From Gallionella sp. (GTDB lineage: Bacteria; Pseudomonadota; Gammaproteobacteria; Burkholderiales; Gallionellaceae), in assembly GCA_030690245.1 (NCBI GenBank), contig JAUYGW010000184.1, positions 1 through 10,690 on the forward strand: a stretch of DNA of 10,690 bases. The letters run 5' to 3'. The translations under genes and the position numbers were made by a program. The notes beneath the pieces were generated by a model, which saw only the letters and a list, made by a program, of their open reading frames with translations, was not told the origin of the DNA and did no database searches. Every line of letters starts with the position of its first letter. Position 1 is the first letter of the stretch. Shown piece by piece: positions 1 through 6,029 of the stretch.

Positions 1-287
1 GCAAACTGTGCGTTCACTGCAGGCAGCAGGAGGGTCAATTCTGGCATGCGGCCGGCTGCGACAAATGCGGCCATACCGGATATCAGGGGCGGGTCGGCAT
101 CTATGAATTATTGCTGACCACCGACCAGATTCGCGCGCAAATCCATAACCGTGCATCGGAAGCCGATATCCGCGCTACCGCAATGGAAAACGGGATGCGC
201 TCCATGCGCGAAGATGGCGAACGCTGGTTGGCAGATGGCACGACGACGCAGGCGGAATTGATGCGCGTCACCAAGGCCAAGGATTAA
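1..287 (+). CDS. gspE: Type II secretion ATPase GspE, C-terminal fragment
   Basis: The 5' end lies outside the window; 94 codons are visible, ending in TAA at 285-287. GspE is the cytoplasmic hexameric ATPase that powers type II secretion through the inner-membrane platform (GspF, GspL). The fragment carries the tetracysteine zinc-binding element of the GspE/PilB family: CVHC, then a short linker, then GCDKC followed by the TGYQGRVGIYELL block. It ends with the usual tail containing MRSMREDG and an ELMRVT motif. The linker between the two CxxC pairs (12 residues) is shorter than the roughly 25-30 residues I recall for many GspE proteins. Walker motifs would be upstream and are not visible. 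PilB is the main alternative, but the following gspF and especially gspC favour type II secretion. The gene ends 9 nt before gspF, so co-transcription is expected. Confidence 0.88.
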   Translation, partial: KLCVHCRQQEGQFWHAAGCDKCGHTGYQGRVGIYELLLTTDQIRAQIHNRASEADIRATAMENGMRSMREDGERWLADGTTTQAELMRVTKAKD

Positions 288-296
288 GGACACGCC

Positions 297-1517
297 GTGC
301 CAGCATTCCGTTATGAGGCCGCCGATGCGATTGGCGCCGCAAAAAAAGGCGTAGTCAATGCCGACAGCGCCCGTGCCGCGCGCGCCGACCTGCGCGCCCA
401 GGGCCTGGTGCCGATTGCCGTCGATGCGATTGCGGCTCAGCTTGACGAATCCGGCCATGCCAAAACCCGCGCATTCGGCGATCATCTGTCAGCCGTGGAG
501 TTGTCGCTCTTCACGCGCCAGCTGGCAAGCCTGCTCGAAGCGAGCCTGCCGCTGGAACAGGCATTTTCCGCGTTGCTGGAACAAGCCGAACGCGCTTATG
601 TGCGCGACCTGATCGGCTCGATCCGTTCGGAAGTGATGGGGGGCGCGTCGCTGTCCGATGCGCTGTCGCGGCATCCGCGCGATTTTGCCGACATCTACCG
701 CGCGCTGGTCTCATCCGGCGAACAAATCGGCCAGTTGTCGCACGTGCTGTCACGGCTTGCCGGTTATATCGAGCGGCGCAACGCGCTGGTGCAAAAAATA
801 AAACTAGCGTTTACTTACCCGGCGATTGTCACCGTGGTGGCGTTTGCGATCGTGATCTTTCTGCTGACCTACGTGGTGCCGCAAATCGTGTCGGTGTTTG
901 ACAATACCAAACAGACGCTGCCGTTCCTGACTATGGCAATGTTGGGCGTTTCGGACTTCGTGCGGCACTACGGCTGGATGGTGTTGCTGGTGATTGCCGG
1001 GTTGGTTTTTGTTTGGCGTCGCGCGCTGAAAGACCCCGCGATCAAGCTGCGCTGGCATACCTGGCTGTTGACCGCGCCGCTGTACGGAAAATTCGAGCGC
1101 AGCCTCAATACGGCGCGTTTTGCCAGCACACTGGCGATCACGACCGGCTCCGGCGTGCCGATTTTGCGCGCGCTGCAAACCAGCCGCGACACCTTGACCA
1201 ATATCGCCATGCGCGCACAAGTTGAAGCAGCCACCGCCAGCGTGCGCGAAGGCGTTAGTCTGGCGCGCGCGCTGTCCGCGCATAAGCATTTTCCGCCGAT
1301 GCTGATCCACATGATCCGTGCCGGAGAGCTGACCGGCGAATTGCCGGCGATGCTGGAGCGCGCCGCCAATGCGCAGGAGCAGGATCTGGAGCGGCGCGCG
1401 ATGACGATAGCCGGATTGCTGGAACCGGCGCTGATTCTGGCGATGGGGGTTGTGGTGCTGCTGATCGTGCTGGCGGTGCTGATGCCGATCATCGAAATCA
1501 ACCAGTTAGTGCGGTAG
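297..1517 (+). CDS. gspF: Type II secretion inner-membrane platform protein GspF
   Basis: 406 aa, the normal family length. GspF is the polytopic inner-membrane platform protein of the type II secretion system, which couples the GspE ATPase to pseudopilus assembly. The N-terminus (MPAFRYEAAD..G, then ADSARAARADLRAQGLVPI) is the typical GspF start. Two T2SSF repeat domains follow at about residues 70-193 and 273-395. Hydrophobic segments lie at about 172-194, 225-242 and 375-400, the usual three-helix layout. The start is GTG at 297, chosen because TAAGGA at 285-290 gives an SD with 6-nt spacing and because the protein then begins at the family N-terminus. It is 9 nt behind gspE and 16 nt ahead of gspC, consistent with one operon. 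PilC of type IV pili is the closest alternative, less likely given gspC. Confidence 0.93.
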   Translation: MPAFRYEAADAIGAAKKGVVNADSARAARADLRAQGLVPIAVDAIAAQLDESGHAKTRAFGDHLSAVELSLFTRQLASLLEASLPLEQAFSALLEQAERAYVRDLIGSIRSEVMGGASLSDALSRHPRDFADIYRALVSSGEQIGQLSHVLSRLAGYIERRNALVQKIKLAFTYPAIVTVVAFAIVIFLLTYVVPQIVSVFDNTKQTLPFLTMAMLGVSDFVRHYGWMVLLVIAGLVFVWRRALKDPAIKLRWHTWLLTAPLYGKFERSLNTARFASTLAITTGSGVPILRALQTSRDTLTNIAMRAQVEAATASVREGVSLARALSAHKHFPPMLIHMIRAGELTGELPAMLERAANAQEQDLERRAMTIAGLLEPALILAMGVVVLLIVLAVLMPIIEINQLVR

Positions 1518-1533
1518 GCCCTAAAGGAATGAA

Positions 1534-1962
1534 ATGAAACGCTGGCCACTTGTTGCAACTTTCGTGCTGTTCATTGCGGCGTGCGTATCTGCCGCGTATT
1601 GGGCAATGCAACTGTTCAAACCACCGGTGCGCCCGGTCGCGGCACCGCCGCAGACAGTGCAGACCGCCCCGCGCCTGGATGCGGCAGCGGCCTTGTTTGG
1701 CGGCCGCCCAACGATCGCCGTCGCCAGCAATTTTCAACTGAAAGGCGTGGTCGTCGCCGACAATGCAGCCGAGAGTATCGCGATACTGGAAGCTGCAGGC
1801 AAGCCGGCACAAGTGGTCAAAACCAATGAAGAAGTGGCGCCCGGCGTGAAGGTCACCGAGGTGCATCCGCGCTACGTGCTGCTATCGGAAGGCGGTGTGG
1901 TGAAACGGGTTGAATTGCCGGAAGACATGAAGGGGCGAGCGAGAGCTAATCTCCCAAAATGA
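1534..1962 (+). CDS. gspC: Type II secretion protein GspC, short PDZ-less form
   Basis: 142 aa. GspC is a bitopic inner-membrane protein whose periplasmic homology region (HR) contacts the outer-membrane secretin GspD. Visible parts are a short cytoplasmic N-terminus, one membrane helix at about residues 6-27, a proline-rich linker at about 29-47, and an HR-type domain at about 50-128 (LFGG, NFQLKGVVVADN, AILEAAGKP, PGVKVTEVHPRYVLLSEGGVVKRVELP). Classical GspC proteins are about 270-300 aa with a C-terminal PDZ or coiled-coil domain; this one stops after the HR. The stop is natural in context and no PDZ remnant follows, so I read it as a short family variant rather than a truncation. AAAGGA at 1523-1528 precedes the ATG by 5 nt. 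An upstream ATG at 1529 opens only a two-codon frame. No gspG or other pseudopilin gene follows. Confidence 0.85.
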   Translation: MKRWPLVATFVLFIAACVSAAYWAMQLFKPPVRPVAAPPQTVQTAPRLDAAAALFGGRPTIAVASNFQLKGVVVADNAAESIAILEAAGKPAQVVKTNEEVAPGVKVTEVHPRYVLLSEGGVVKRVELPEDMKGRARANLPK

Positions 1963-2054
1963 ACCCGCAGGGCCGGCATTCTGTTCAACCAGATGGATTG
2001 CGCTCAAGACCAATCAATACCAGGCTTTTGAGAAACAAAAAGGGAATGTTTGTA

Positions 2055-2143
<89 letters not shown>

Positions 2144-2150
2144 CGCAACG

Positions 2151-2196
2151 CTTAATAACGCTTAATAACGCTTAATAACACTTAATAACGCTTAAT
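2151..2196. repeat. 10-bp tandem repeat (CTTAATAACG)n, about 4.6 copies
   Basis: Four full units (2151-2160, 2161-2170, 2171-2180 with one final G-to-A change, 2181-2190) are followed by a partial CTTAAT at 2191-2196. The preceding CAACG at 2146-2150 matches the unit's 3' end poorly. The repeat fills the gap between the tRNA-Pro 5' end (2143) and ispB, and its last partial unit supplies the ispB TAA stop (2192-2194 on the minus strand). The 10-bp period puts an A/T tract on the same helical face in every copy, which could bend DNA. In the minus sense each unit also offers a TATTAA hexamer, similar to a -10 element. Function unknown. Confidence 0.9.
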
Positions 2197-3160
2197 ATTG
2201 CCGCGTCGCGGCAAAGTGCGCCAATTCTAGCAAACATTGTTTGTATTTTGAATCGGCAAGCGAGGCGATGGCCGTGCAGGCCGACTCCGCTTCTTGCATG
2301 GCTTGCCGGCGGGTGAAATTCAGCGCGCCGGTGGCGTGGATGATCTCCAGCACTTCGGTAAATTTTCCGACATCGCCCTGTTCGATCGCGCCGCGCACCA
2401 CGGCGGCCTGCTCCGGCGTGCCGTGCTGCATCGCGTAAATTAAAGGCAACGTGGGCTTGCCTTCGGCGAGATCGTCGCCGAGATGTTTGCCGGTCTGCGC
2501 CTCGTCGGCGGAGTAGTCCAGCACATCGTCGATCAGCTGGAACGCGGTGCCGAGGTGCATGCCGTAACTTGCCGCAGCTTCTTCATCGGCGGCTGAAGCC
2601 TTGCCCAGAATCGCGCCCAGGCGCATCGCGGCCTCGAACAGCTTCGCGGTCTTGCAGTGGATCACGCGCATGTAGTTGGCGGCATCCACATCCGCATCAT
2701 GACAGTTGAGCAGTTGCAGCACTTCGCCCTCGGCGATGGTGTTGTTGGCATCTGCCAGCGTCTGCATCACGCGCATCTCGCCCACTTCGACCATCATCTG
2801 GAAGGCGCGCGAATACAGGAAGTCGCCGACCAGCACGCTGGCGGAATTGCCGAACAGCGCATTGGCCGTCTCGCGCCCTCGGCGCAACGCGGATTCGTCC
2901 ACCACATCGTCGTGCAGCAGGGTGGCGGTATGGATGAACTCCACCACCGCCGCCAGATCATGATGGTATTTTCCACGGTAGCCGAAGGCATCGGCAGACA
3001 GCACCACCAGTGCCGGGCGCAGCCGCTTGCCGCCGCTGCCGATGATGTATTCGCCGACCTGATTGATCAGCAGCACTTCCGAGTGCAGCCGCGTGCGTAT
3101 CACCTGATCCACCGCAGCCATGTCCGTCGCGAGCAATTGCTTGAGGTTTTCCAAGAACAT
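2192..3160 (-). CDS. ispB: Octaprenyl diphosphate synthase IspB (trans-polyprenyl synthase)
   Basis: 322 aa, close to E. coli IspB (323 aa), with strong similarity along the whole length by recall. It is a cytosolic trans-prenyltransferase that extends farnesyl diphosphate with IPP to make the ubiquinone/menaquinone side chain. Motifs: GGKRLRP at about 43-49, the first Asp-rich motif HDDVVDE with D84, D85 and D88, RRGR at about 93-96, and the second Asp-rich motif LIDDVLDY with D211, D212 and D215, followed by GDDLAEGKPTLPL. The open frame runs upstream to 3391, but ATG at 3160 is chosen because the protein then starts like E. coli IspB and AGGGA precedes it in the minus sense. It is divergent from cstA. 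The product length (exact chain number) cannot be read from sequence alone. Confidence 0.95.
   Translation of the reverse strand: MFLENLKQLLATDMAAVDQVIRTRLHSEVLLINQVGEYIIGSGGKRLRPALVVLSADAFGYRGKYHHDLAAVVEFIHTATLLHDDVVDESALRRGRETANALFGNSASVLVGDFLYSRAFQMMVEVGEMRVMQTLADANNTIAEGEVLQLLNCHDADVDAANYMRVIHCKTAKLFEAAMRLGAILGKASAADEEAAASYGMHLGTAFQLIDDVLDYSADEAQTGKHLGDDLAEGKPTLPLIYAMQHGTPEQAAVVRGAIEQGDVGKFTEVLEIIHATGALNFTRRQAMQEAESACTAIASLADSKYKQCLLELAHFAATRQY
2198..2214 (-). other. GC-rich hairpin spanning the last ispB codons
   Basis: TTGCCGC at 2198-2204 and GCGGCAA at 2208-2214 form a perfect 7-bp stem with a 3-nt loop. It covers codons just before the ispB stop and is followed in the minus-strand transcript by the AT-rich 10-bp repeat rather than a U-run. 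It could slow transcription, protect the 3' end of ispB mRNA or mark a processing point before tRNA-Pro. It could equally be a by-product of the codons used. Confidence 0.4.
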
Positions 3161-3272
3161 TCTTCCCTGATTTATTGTGTCGCCGCTCCATGCGGCTGAA
3201 AGGTCGGATAAACACGCCTTAATTTTTAATGTAGCATTGTCGCATAAAATTTCCGTCCCCCGAATCCCCCGC
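3161..3272. promoter_or_regulatory. Divergent ispB/cstA intergenic region
   Basis: This 112-bp gap must hold the promoters of both ispB (-) and cstA (+). It contains an AT-rich core around 3218-3234. TAAAAT at 3245-3250 matches five of six -10 consensus bases on the plus strand but has no good -35 at 16-18 nt. If used, it would give a cstA leader of only about 15-20 nt. No convincing sigma-70 pair is seen for ispB. A small stem (GCCGC with GCGGC, around 3182-3196) lies in the likely ispB 5' leader. No operator for a known regulator is recognised. Confidence 0.35.
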
Positions 3273-5345
3273 ATGAAAACAACTATTTTCTCCCTTTTGA
3301 TCTGGCTGGGCGTCGCGCTGCTGGGCGCGGCGGCCGTTGGCGGCATCGCGCTGAATCGCGGCGAATCGATTAACGCGCTGTGGTTCATCACCGCCGCGCT
3401 GTGCGTGTATGCAATCGCCTACCGCTTCTACGCGGCGTGGATCGCCGCGACGGTGCTATGCATCGATGAGACGCGCGCCACGCCGGCCGAGCGGTTGAAC
3501 AACGGACGCGACTTCATGCCGACCAACCGCTGGATCGTGTTTGGCCACCATTTCGCCGCCATCGCCGGCCCCGGCCCGCTGATCGGCCCGACGCTGGCCG
3601 CGCAGTTCGGCTATCTGCCCGGCACGTTGTGGATCCTGTTCGGCGCGGTGCTGGGCGGCTGCGTGCAGGACATGGTGACGCTGTTCTTCTCCACGCGCCG
3701 CGATGGCCGCAGTCTCGGCCAGATGGCGCGCGACGAGTTGGGCAGCATCGGCGGCATCGCGGCGCTGATCGCCACCTTCCTGATCATGGTGATCCTGATC
3801 GCGGTGCTCGGCCTTGTGGTAGTCAACGCGATGAAGCACAGCCCGTGGGCGACCTCCACGGTGGCCGCGACCATTCCCATCGCGATGCTGGTCGGTCTGT
3901 ATATGTACAAACTGCGTCCGGGGCGCGTGCTGGAAGGCTCCGCGCTCGGCGTGATCCTGCTGCTGCTGTCCGTGGCCGGCGGCGGCTGGGTCGACCAGCA
4001 GCCCGGACTGCGCGAATTATTTAATCACCCCGGGTTGCCGCTGGCATTCGCCGTGATCGGCTACGGCTTCGCCGCCGCGATCCTGCCGGTATGGCTGTTG
4101 CTCGCGCCGCGCGACTACCTGTCCACCTTCATGAAACTCGGCACGGTGATTCTGCTCGCGCTAGCGATCGTCTGGATGCGTCCCGAAATCAAGATGCCCG
4201 CGCTGACCCAGTTCGTCGATGGCAGCGGCCCGATCTTCGGCGGCGCGCTGTTCCCGTTCGTGTTCATCACCATCGCCTGCGGCGCGATCTCCGGCTTCCA
4301 CTCGCTGATCGCTTCCGGCACGACGCCTAAATTATTGTCCAACGAGCGCGACATCCGCATGATCGGCTACGGCGGCATGGTGCTGGAAGCCTTTGTCGCA
4401 GTGATGGCGATGATCGCCGCGACGGTGCTCGATCCCGGCGTGTATTTCGCGATCAATTCGCCCGCCGGGGTGGTCGGCAAGACGGCGGCGGAGGCGGTCG
4501 CCACCATCTCCGCATGGGGCTTTCCGGTCACCGTCGAGCAGATGAACCTGCTCGCGCGGCAGATGGGCGAAACCACGCTGTTCGCGCGCACCGGCGGCGC
4601 GCCGTCGCTGGCGGTCGGCATGGCCAGCATCTTCGGCAGCGCGTTCGGCGAACACCTGCTCGCGCTGTGGTATCACTTCGCGATCATGTTCGAAGCGCTC
4701 TTCATCCTCACCACGCTGGACGCCGGCACGCGCGTCGGCCGCTTCATGCTGCAGGATCTGCTCGGCAACATCTGGCAGCCGCTGGGGCGCACCTCGTGGT
4801 ATCCGTCGGTGCTGTTCAGCAGCGCGGTGGTCGTCTCGGCCTGGGGCTATTTCCTGTATATCGGCGTGATCGACCCGAACGGCGGGGTGAACATCCTGTG
4901 GCCGCTGTTCGGCATCTCCAACCAGATCCTCGCGGCCATTGCATTGTGCGTGGCGTCCGGCATCCTGGTGAAATCCGGCAGGCTCAGATACGCGTGGATA
5001 ACCGCGCTGCCGCTGGCCTGGCTGGTCGTCATCACCAGCACCGCGACCTGGCAGAAACTCAGCAGCGACGACCCGCGCATCGGTTTCCTCGCCGCCGCCA
5101 ATAGCCTGTCGGACAAACTCGCTGCTGGAGTGTTGCCGCCGGACAAGGCCGCCGTCGCGCCGCAGCTGATCTTCAACCAGCAACTGGACGCCGCGCTGGT
5201 GCTGTTCTTCGCCGCTTTGCTGTGGCTGATCGTCATCGACATGCTGCGCGTCTGCGTGCGCCACCTGCGCGGCAAAGCCGTCCCGCCGCTGTCCGAAGCG
5301 CCGCATTACCCGACCCGGTTGGAGGAAGCATGGCAACGCGATTGA
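3273..5345 (+). CDS. cstA: Carbon starvation protein CstA family transporter
   Basis: 690 aa, against about 701 for E. coli CstA. It is a multi-spanning inner-membrane transporter of the CstA/BtsT family; known members import peptides or pyruvate. Family blocks are seen in order: ALNRGESINALW near the start, FGHHFAAIAGPGPLIGP (about residues 89-105), STRRDGRSLG, THSPWGT-like KHSPWATSTVA, a LLAPRDYLSTF block (about 275-285), FITIACGAISGFHSLIASGT then TPK, WYHFAIMFEALFILTTLDAGTR, and LWPLFGISNQ. The open frame extends to 3177, but the protein fits E. coli CstA from the ATG at 3273. No SD is visible before this ATG (the leader is C-rich), which is odd. The 3' end overlaps by 16 nt a mini-ORF that I take as the original ybdD start. 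Substrate is not deducible from sequence. Confidence 0.95.
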   Translation: MKTTIFSLLIWLGVALLGAAAVGGIALNRGESINALWFITAALCVYAIAYRFYAAWIAATVLCIDETRATPAERLNNGRDFMPTNRWIVFGHHFAAIAGPGPLIGPTLAAQFGYLPGTLWILFGAVLGGCVQDMVTLFFSTRRDGRSLGQMARDELGSIGGIAALIATFLIMVILIAVLGLVVVNAMKHSPWATSTVAATIPIAMLVGLYMYKLRPGRVLEGSALGVILLLLSVAGGGWVDQQPGLRELFNHPGLPLAFAVIGYGFAAAILPVWLLLAPRDYLSTFMKLGTVILLALAIVWMRPEIKMPALTQFVDGSGPIFGGALFPFVFITIACGAISGFHSLIASGTTPKLLSNERDIRMIGYGGMVLEAFVAVMAMIAATVLDPGVYFAINSPAGVVGKTAAEAVATISAWGFPVTVEQMNLLARQMGETTLFARTGGAPSLAVGMASIFGSAFGEHLLALWYHFAIMFEALFILTTLDAGTRVGRFMLQDLLGNIWQPLGRTSWYPSVLFSSAVVVSAWGYFLYIGVIDPNGGVNILWPLFGISNQILAAIALCVASGILVKSGRLRYAWITALPLAWLVVITSTATWQKLSSDDPRIGFLAAANSLSDKLAAGVLPPDKAAVAPQLIFNQQLDAALVLFFAALLWLIVIDMLRVCVRHLRGKAVPPLSEAPHYPTRLEEAWQRD

Positions 5346-5401
5346 TACTTTGGTGCGTGGGACGCACCATGACACCGCTCATCCATAACCACTATGTCTA
5401 A
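5330..5401 (+). pseudogene. Probable severed 5' end of ybdD
   Basis: A strong SD (GGAGGA at 5321-5326) precedes ATG at 5330, which overlaps the cstA stop by 16 nt, the arrangement expected for a translationally coupled ybdD. The frame reads MATRLIL, then runs into the REP hairpin at 5351 and stops at TAA 5399-5401 (23 codons). It is in the same reading frame register as the YbdD body at 5813-5983. I infer that the first few codons belong to ybdD and the remainder is inserted sequence. An alternative is that it is a leader peptide or chance ORF; the SD quality and overlap argue against pure chance. Confidence 0.5.
5351..5369. repeat. REP-type hairpin, copy 1
   Basis: TGGTGCGT and ACGCACCA form a perfect 8-bp stem around GGG. 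The same core (GGTGCG, GGGA, CGCACC) recurs at 5790-5806 on the other side of the transposase remnant. This is the usual flanking arrangement of REP elements around REP-associated tyrosine transposase genes. In this copy the tetranucleotide next to the hairpin is not the canonical GTAG. Confidence 0.75.
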
Positions 5402-5779
5402 CTATCTGCGAGCCAATGCGAAAGGAGGCACTTATTTTTTCACCGTCACATCACACCGTCGACAACCTATTTTGACGGACGAGCCGATGCGTAAAGCTTT
5501 GCGTGAAAGCATCGAAAACACACGCAAGCGTCTCCCTTTCGAGATTGTGGCATGGGTATTATTGCCAGATCACCTGCATTGCATCTGGACGTTGCCGGAC
5601 GGCGATGCCGCTTTTCACAAGCGTTGGGGAATGATCAAACGGCAAGTCAGCCAGACGTGTGGCCAGCAATATAATCACCCGGAATGGCAGAGTGCTTCCC
5701 GGCGTAAGCGTGGCGAAACAAGCCTGTGGCAACGGAGATATTGAGGAAAAAGAGAATGAAACAGGGTTTGGTGAATAAT
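5394..5779 (+). pseudogene. Decayed REP-associated tyrosine transposase (RAYT, IS200-like)
   Basis: The open part (5394-5744, 116 aa) matches the N-terminal two thirds of TnpA_REP/Y1 transposases: YFFTVTSHRR at 14-23, AWVLLPDHLHCIWTLPDGD at about 53-71 with the metal-binding H60-x-H62 pair, RWGMIKRQ at 77-84, and LWQRRY at 111-116. It stops at TGA 5742-5744, where the family continues WEH. The catalytic-tyrosine region (around HxDYIHYNPVKHG) is missing. A short stretch in another frame, KQGLVNN at about 5759-5779, looks like the remnant of the KHGLV motif, suggesting an internal deletion plus frameshift and then loss of the C-terminus. RAYTs mobilise REP hairpins; this copy should be inactive. 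Base composition is visibly less GC-rich than cstA, consistent with a foreign origin. RAYT identity is secure; the deletion model is inferred. Confidence 0.85.
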
Positions 5780-5785
5780 TATTTG

Positions 5786-5814
5786 ATGCGGTGCGCGGGA
5801 CGCACCCTACGCAT
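5786..5814 (-). repeat. REP-type hairpin, copy 2, with GTAG tetranucleotide
   Basis: GGTGCG (5790-5795) and CGCACC (5801-5806) form the stem around CGGGA, and ATGC (5786-5789) pairs with GCAT (5811-5814) as an outer stem. Read on the minus strand the hairpin is directly preceded by GTAG, the tetranucleotide characteristic of REP elements recognised by RAYT proteins. It abuts and overlaps the ATG at 5813 that begins the conserved YbdD body. Confidence 0.8.
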
Positions 5815-5983
5815 GTTGCAAGACTGTTGGCAAGCCGTCCGCCGGCTCAGCGGCGACGATGGTTACGAGCGTTACCTGGCGCATCATGCCGCCTCCCATC
5901 CGGATATTCCCGCGCTATCGCGCAAAGCATGGTTCGCGCATCAGCAGCACCAGAAGTGGTCCGGTATAAAACGCTGTTGCTAA
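5813..5983 (+). CDS. ybdD: YbdD/YjiX family small protein (DUF466), 5'-disrupted
   Basis: From ATG 5813 it encodes 56 aa with the full family core: WQAVRRLSGDDGYERYLAHH, HPD, LSRKAWF and the C-terminal KWSGIKRCC ending in the family's double cysteine. Proteins of this family are about 60-68 aa and are encoded directly after cstA/btsT; they are thought to modulate the transporter. Here the gene lies about 470 nt downstream, behind a RAYT remnant. The start is uncertain. ATG 5813 lies in a REP hairpin with no SD. ATG 5756 in the same frame has GAGGA at 5743-5747 and would add 19 residues encoded by transposase and REP sequence. Either the protein is now made from one of these, or the gene is silent. 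The protein family call is firm; expression is not. Confidence 0.8.
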   Translation: MLQDCWQAVRRLSGDDGYERYLAHHAASHPDIPALSRKAWFAHQQHQKWSGIKRCC

Positions 5984-6029
5984 ATAGGCCTCCTTAATGA
6001 CCGTCCCATTCTCCGACCAGCAACCGAAT

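Noticed and set aside
2151..2196. CRISPR-like array
   Set aside because: Units of 10 bp are contiguous without spacers, so this is a simple tandem repeat.
3177..3272. N-terminal extension of CstA from GTG 3177
   Set aside because: The added 32 residues do not resemble CstA N-termini and overlap the probable divergent promoter region.
3161..3391. N-terminal extension of IspB up to 3391
   Set aside because: It would overlap the cstA coding start, has no similarity to prenyl synthase N-termini, and the ATG at 3160 matches E. coli IspB in length and has an SD-like AGGGA.
5351..5369. Intrinsic terminator of cstA
   Set aside because: The hairpin lacks a T-run and its core recurs on the other side of the transposase remnant, so it is a REP element.
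4332..5375. Long open frame (347 codons) on the minus strand opposite cstA
   Set aside because: The translated product is low-complexity, rich in R/H/Q/D/G with no domain pattern, as expected of the antisense of a GC-rich membrane-protein gene. The plus strand encodes a clear CstA.
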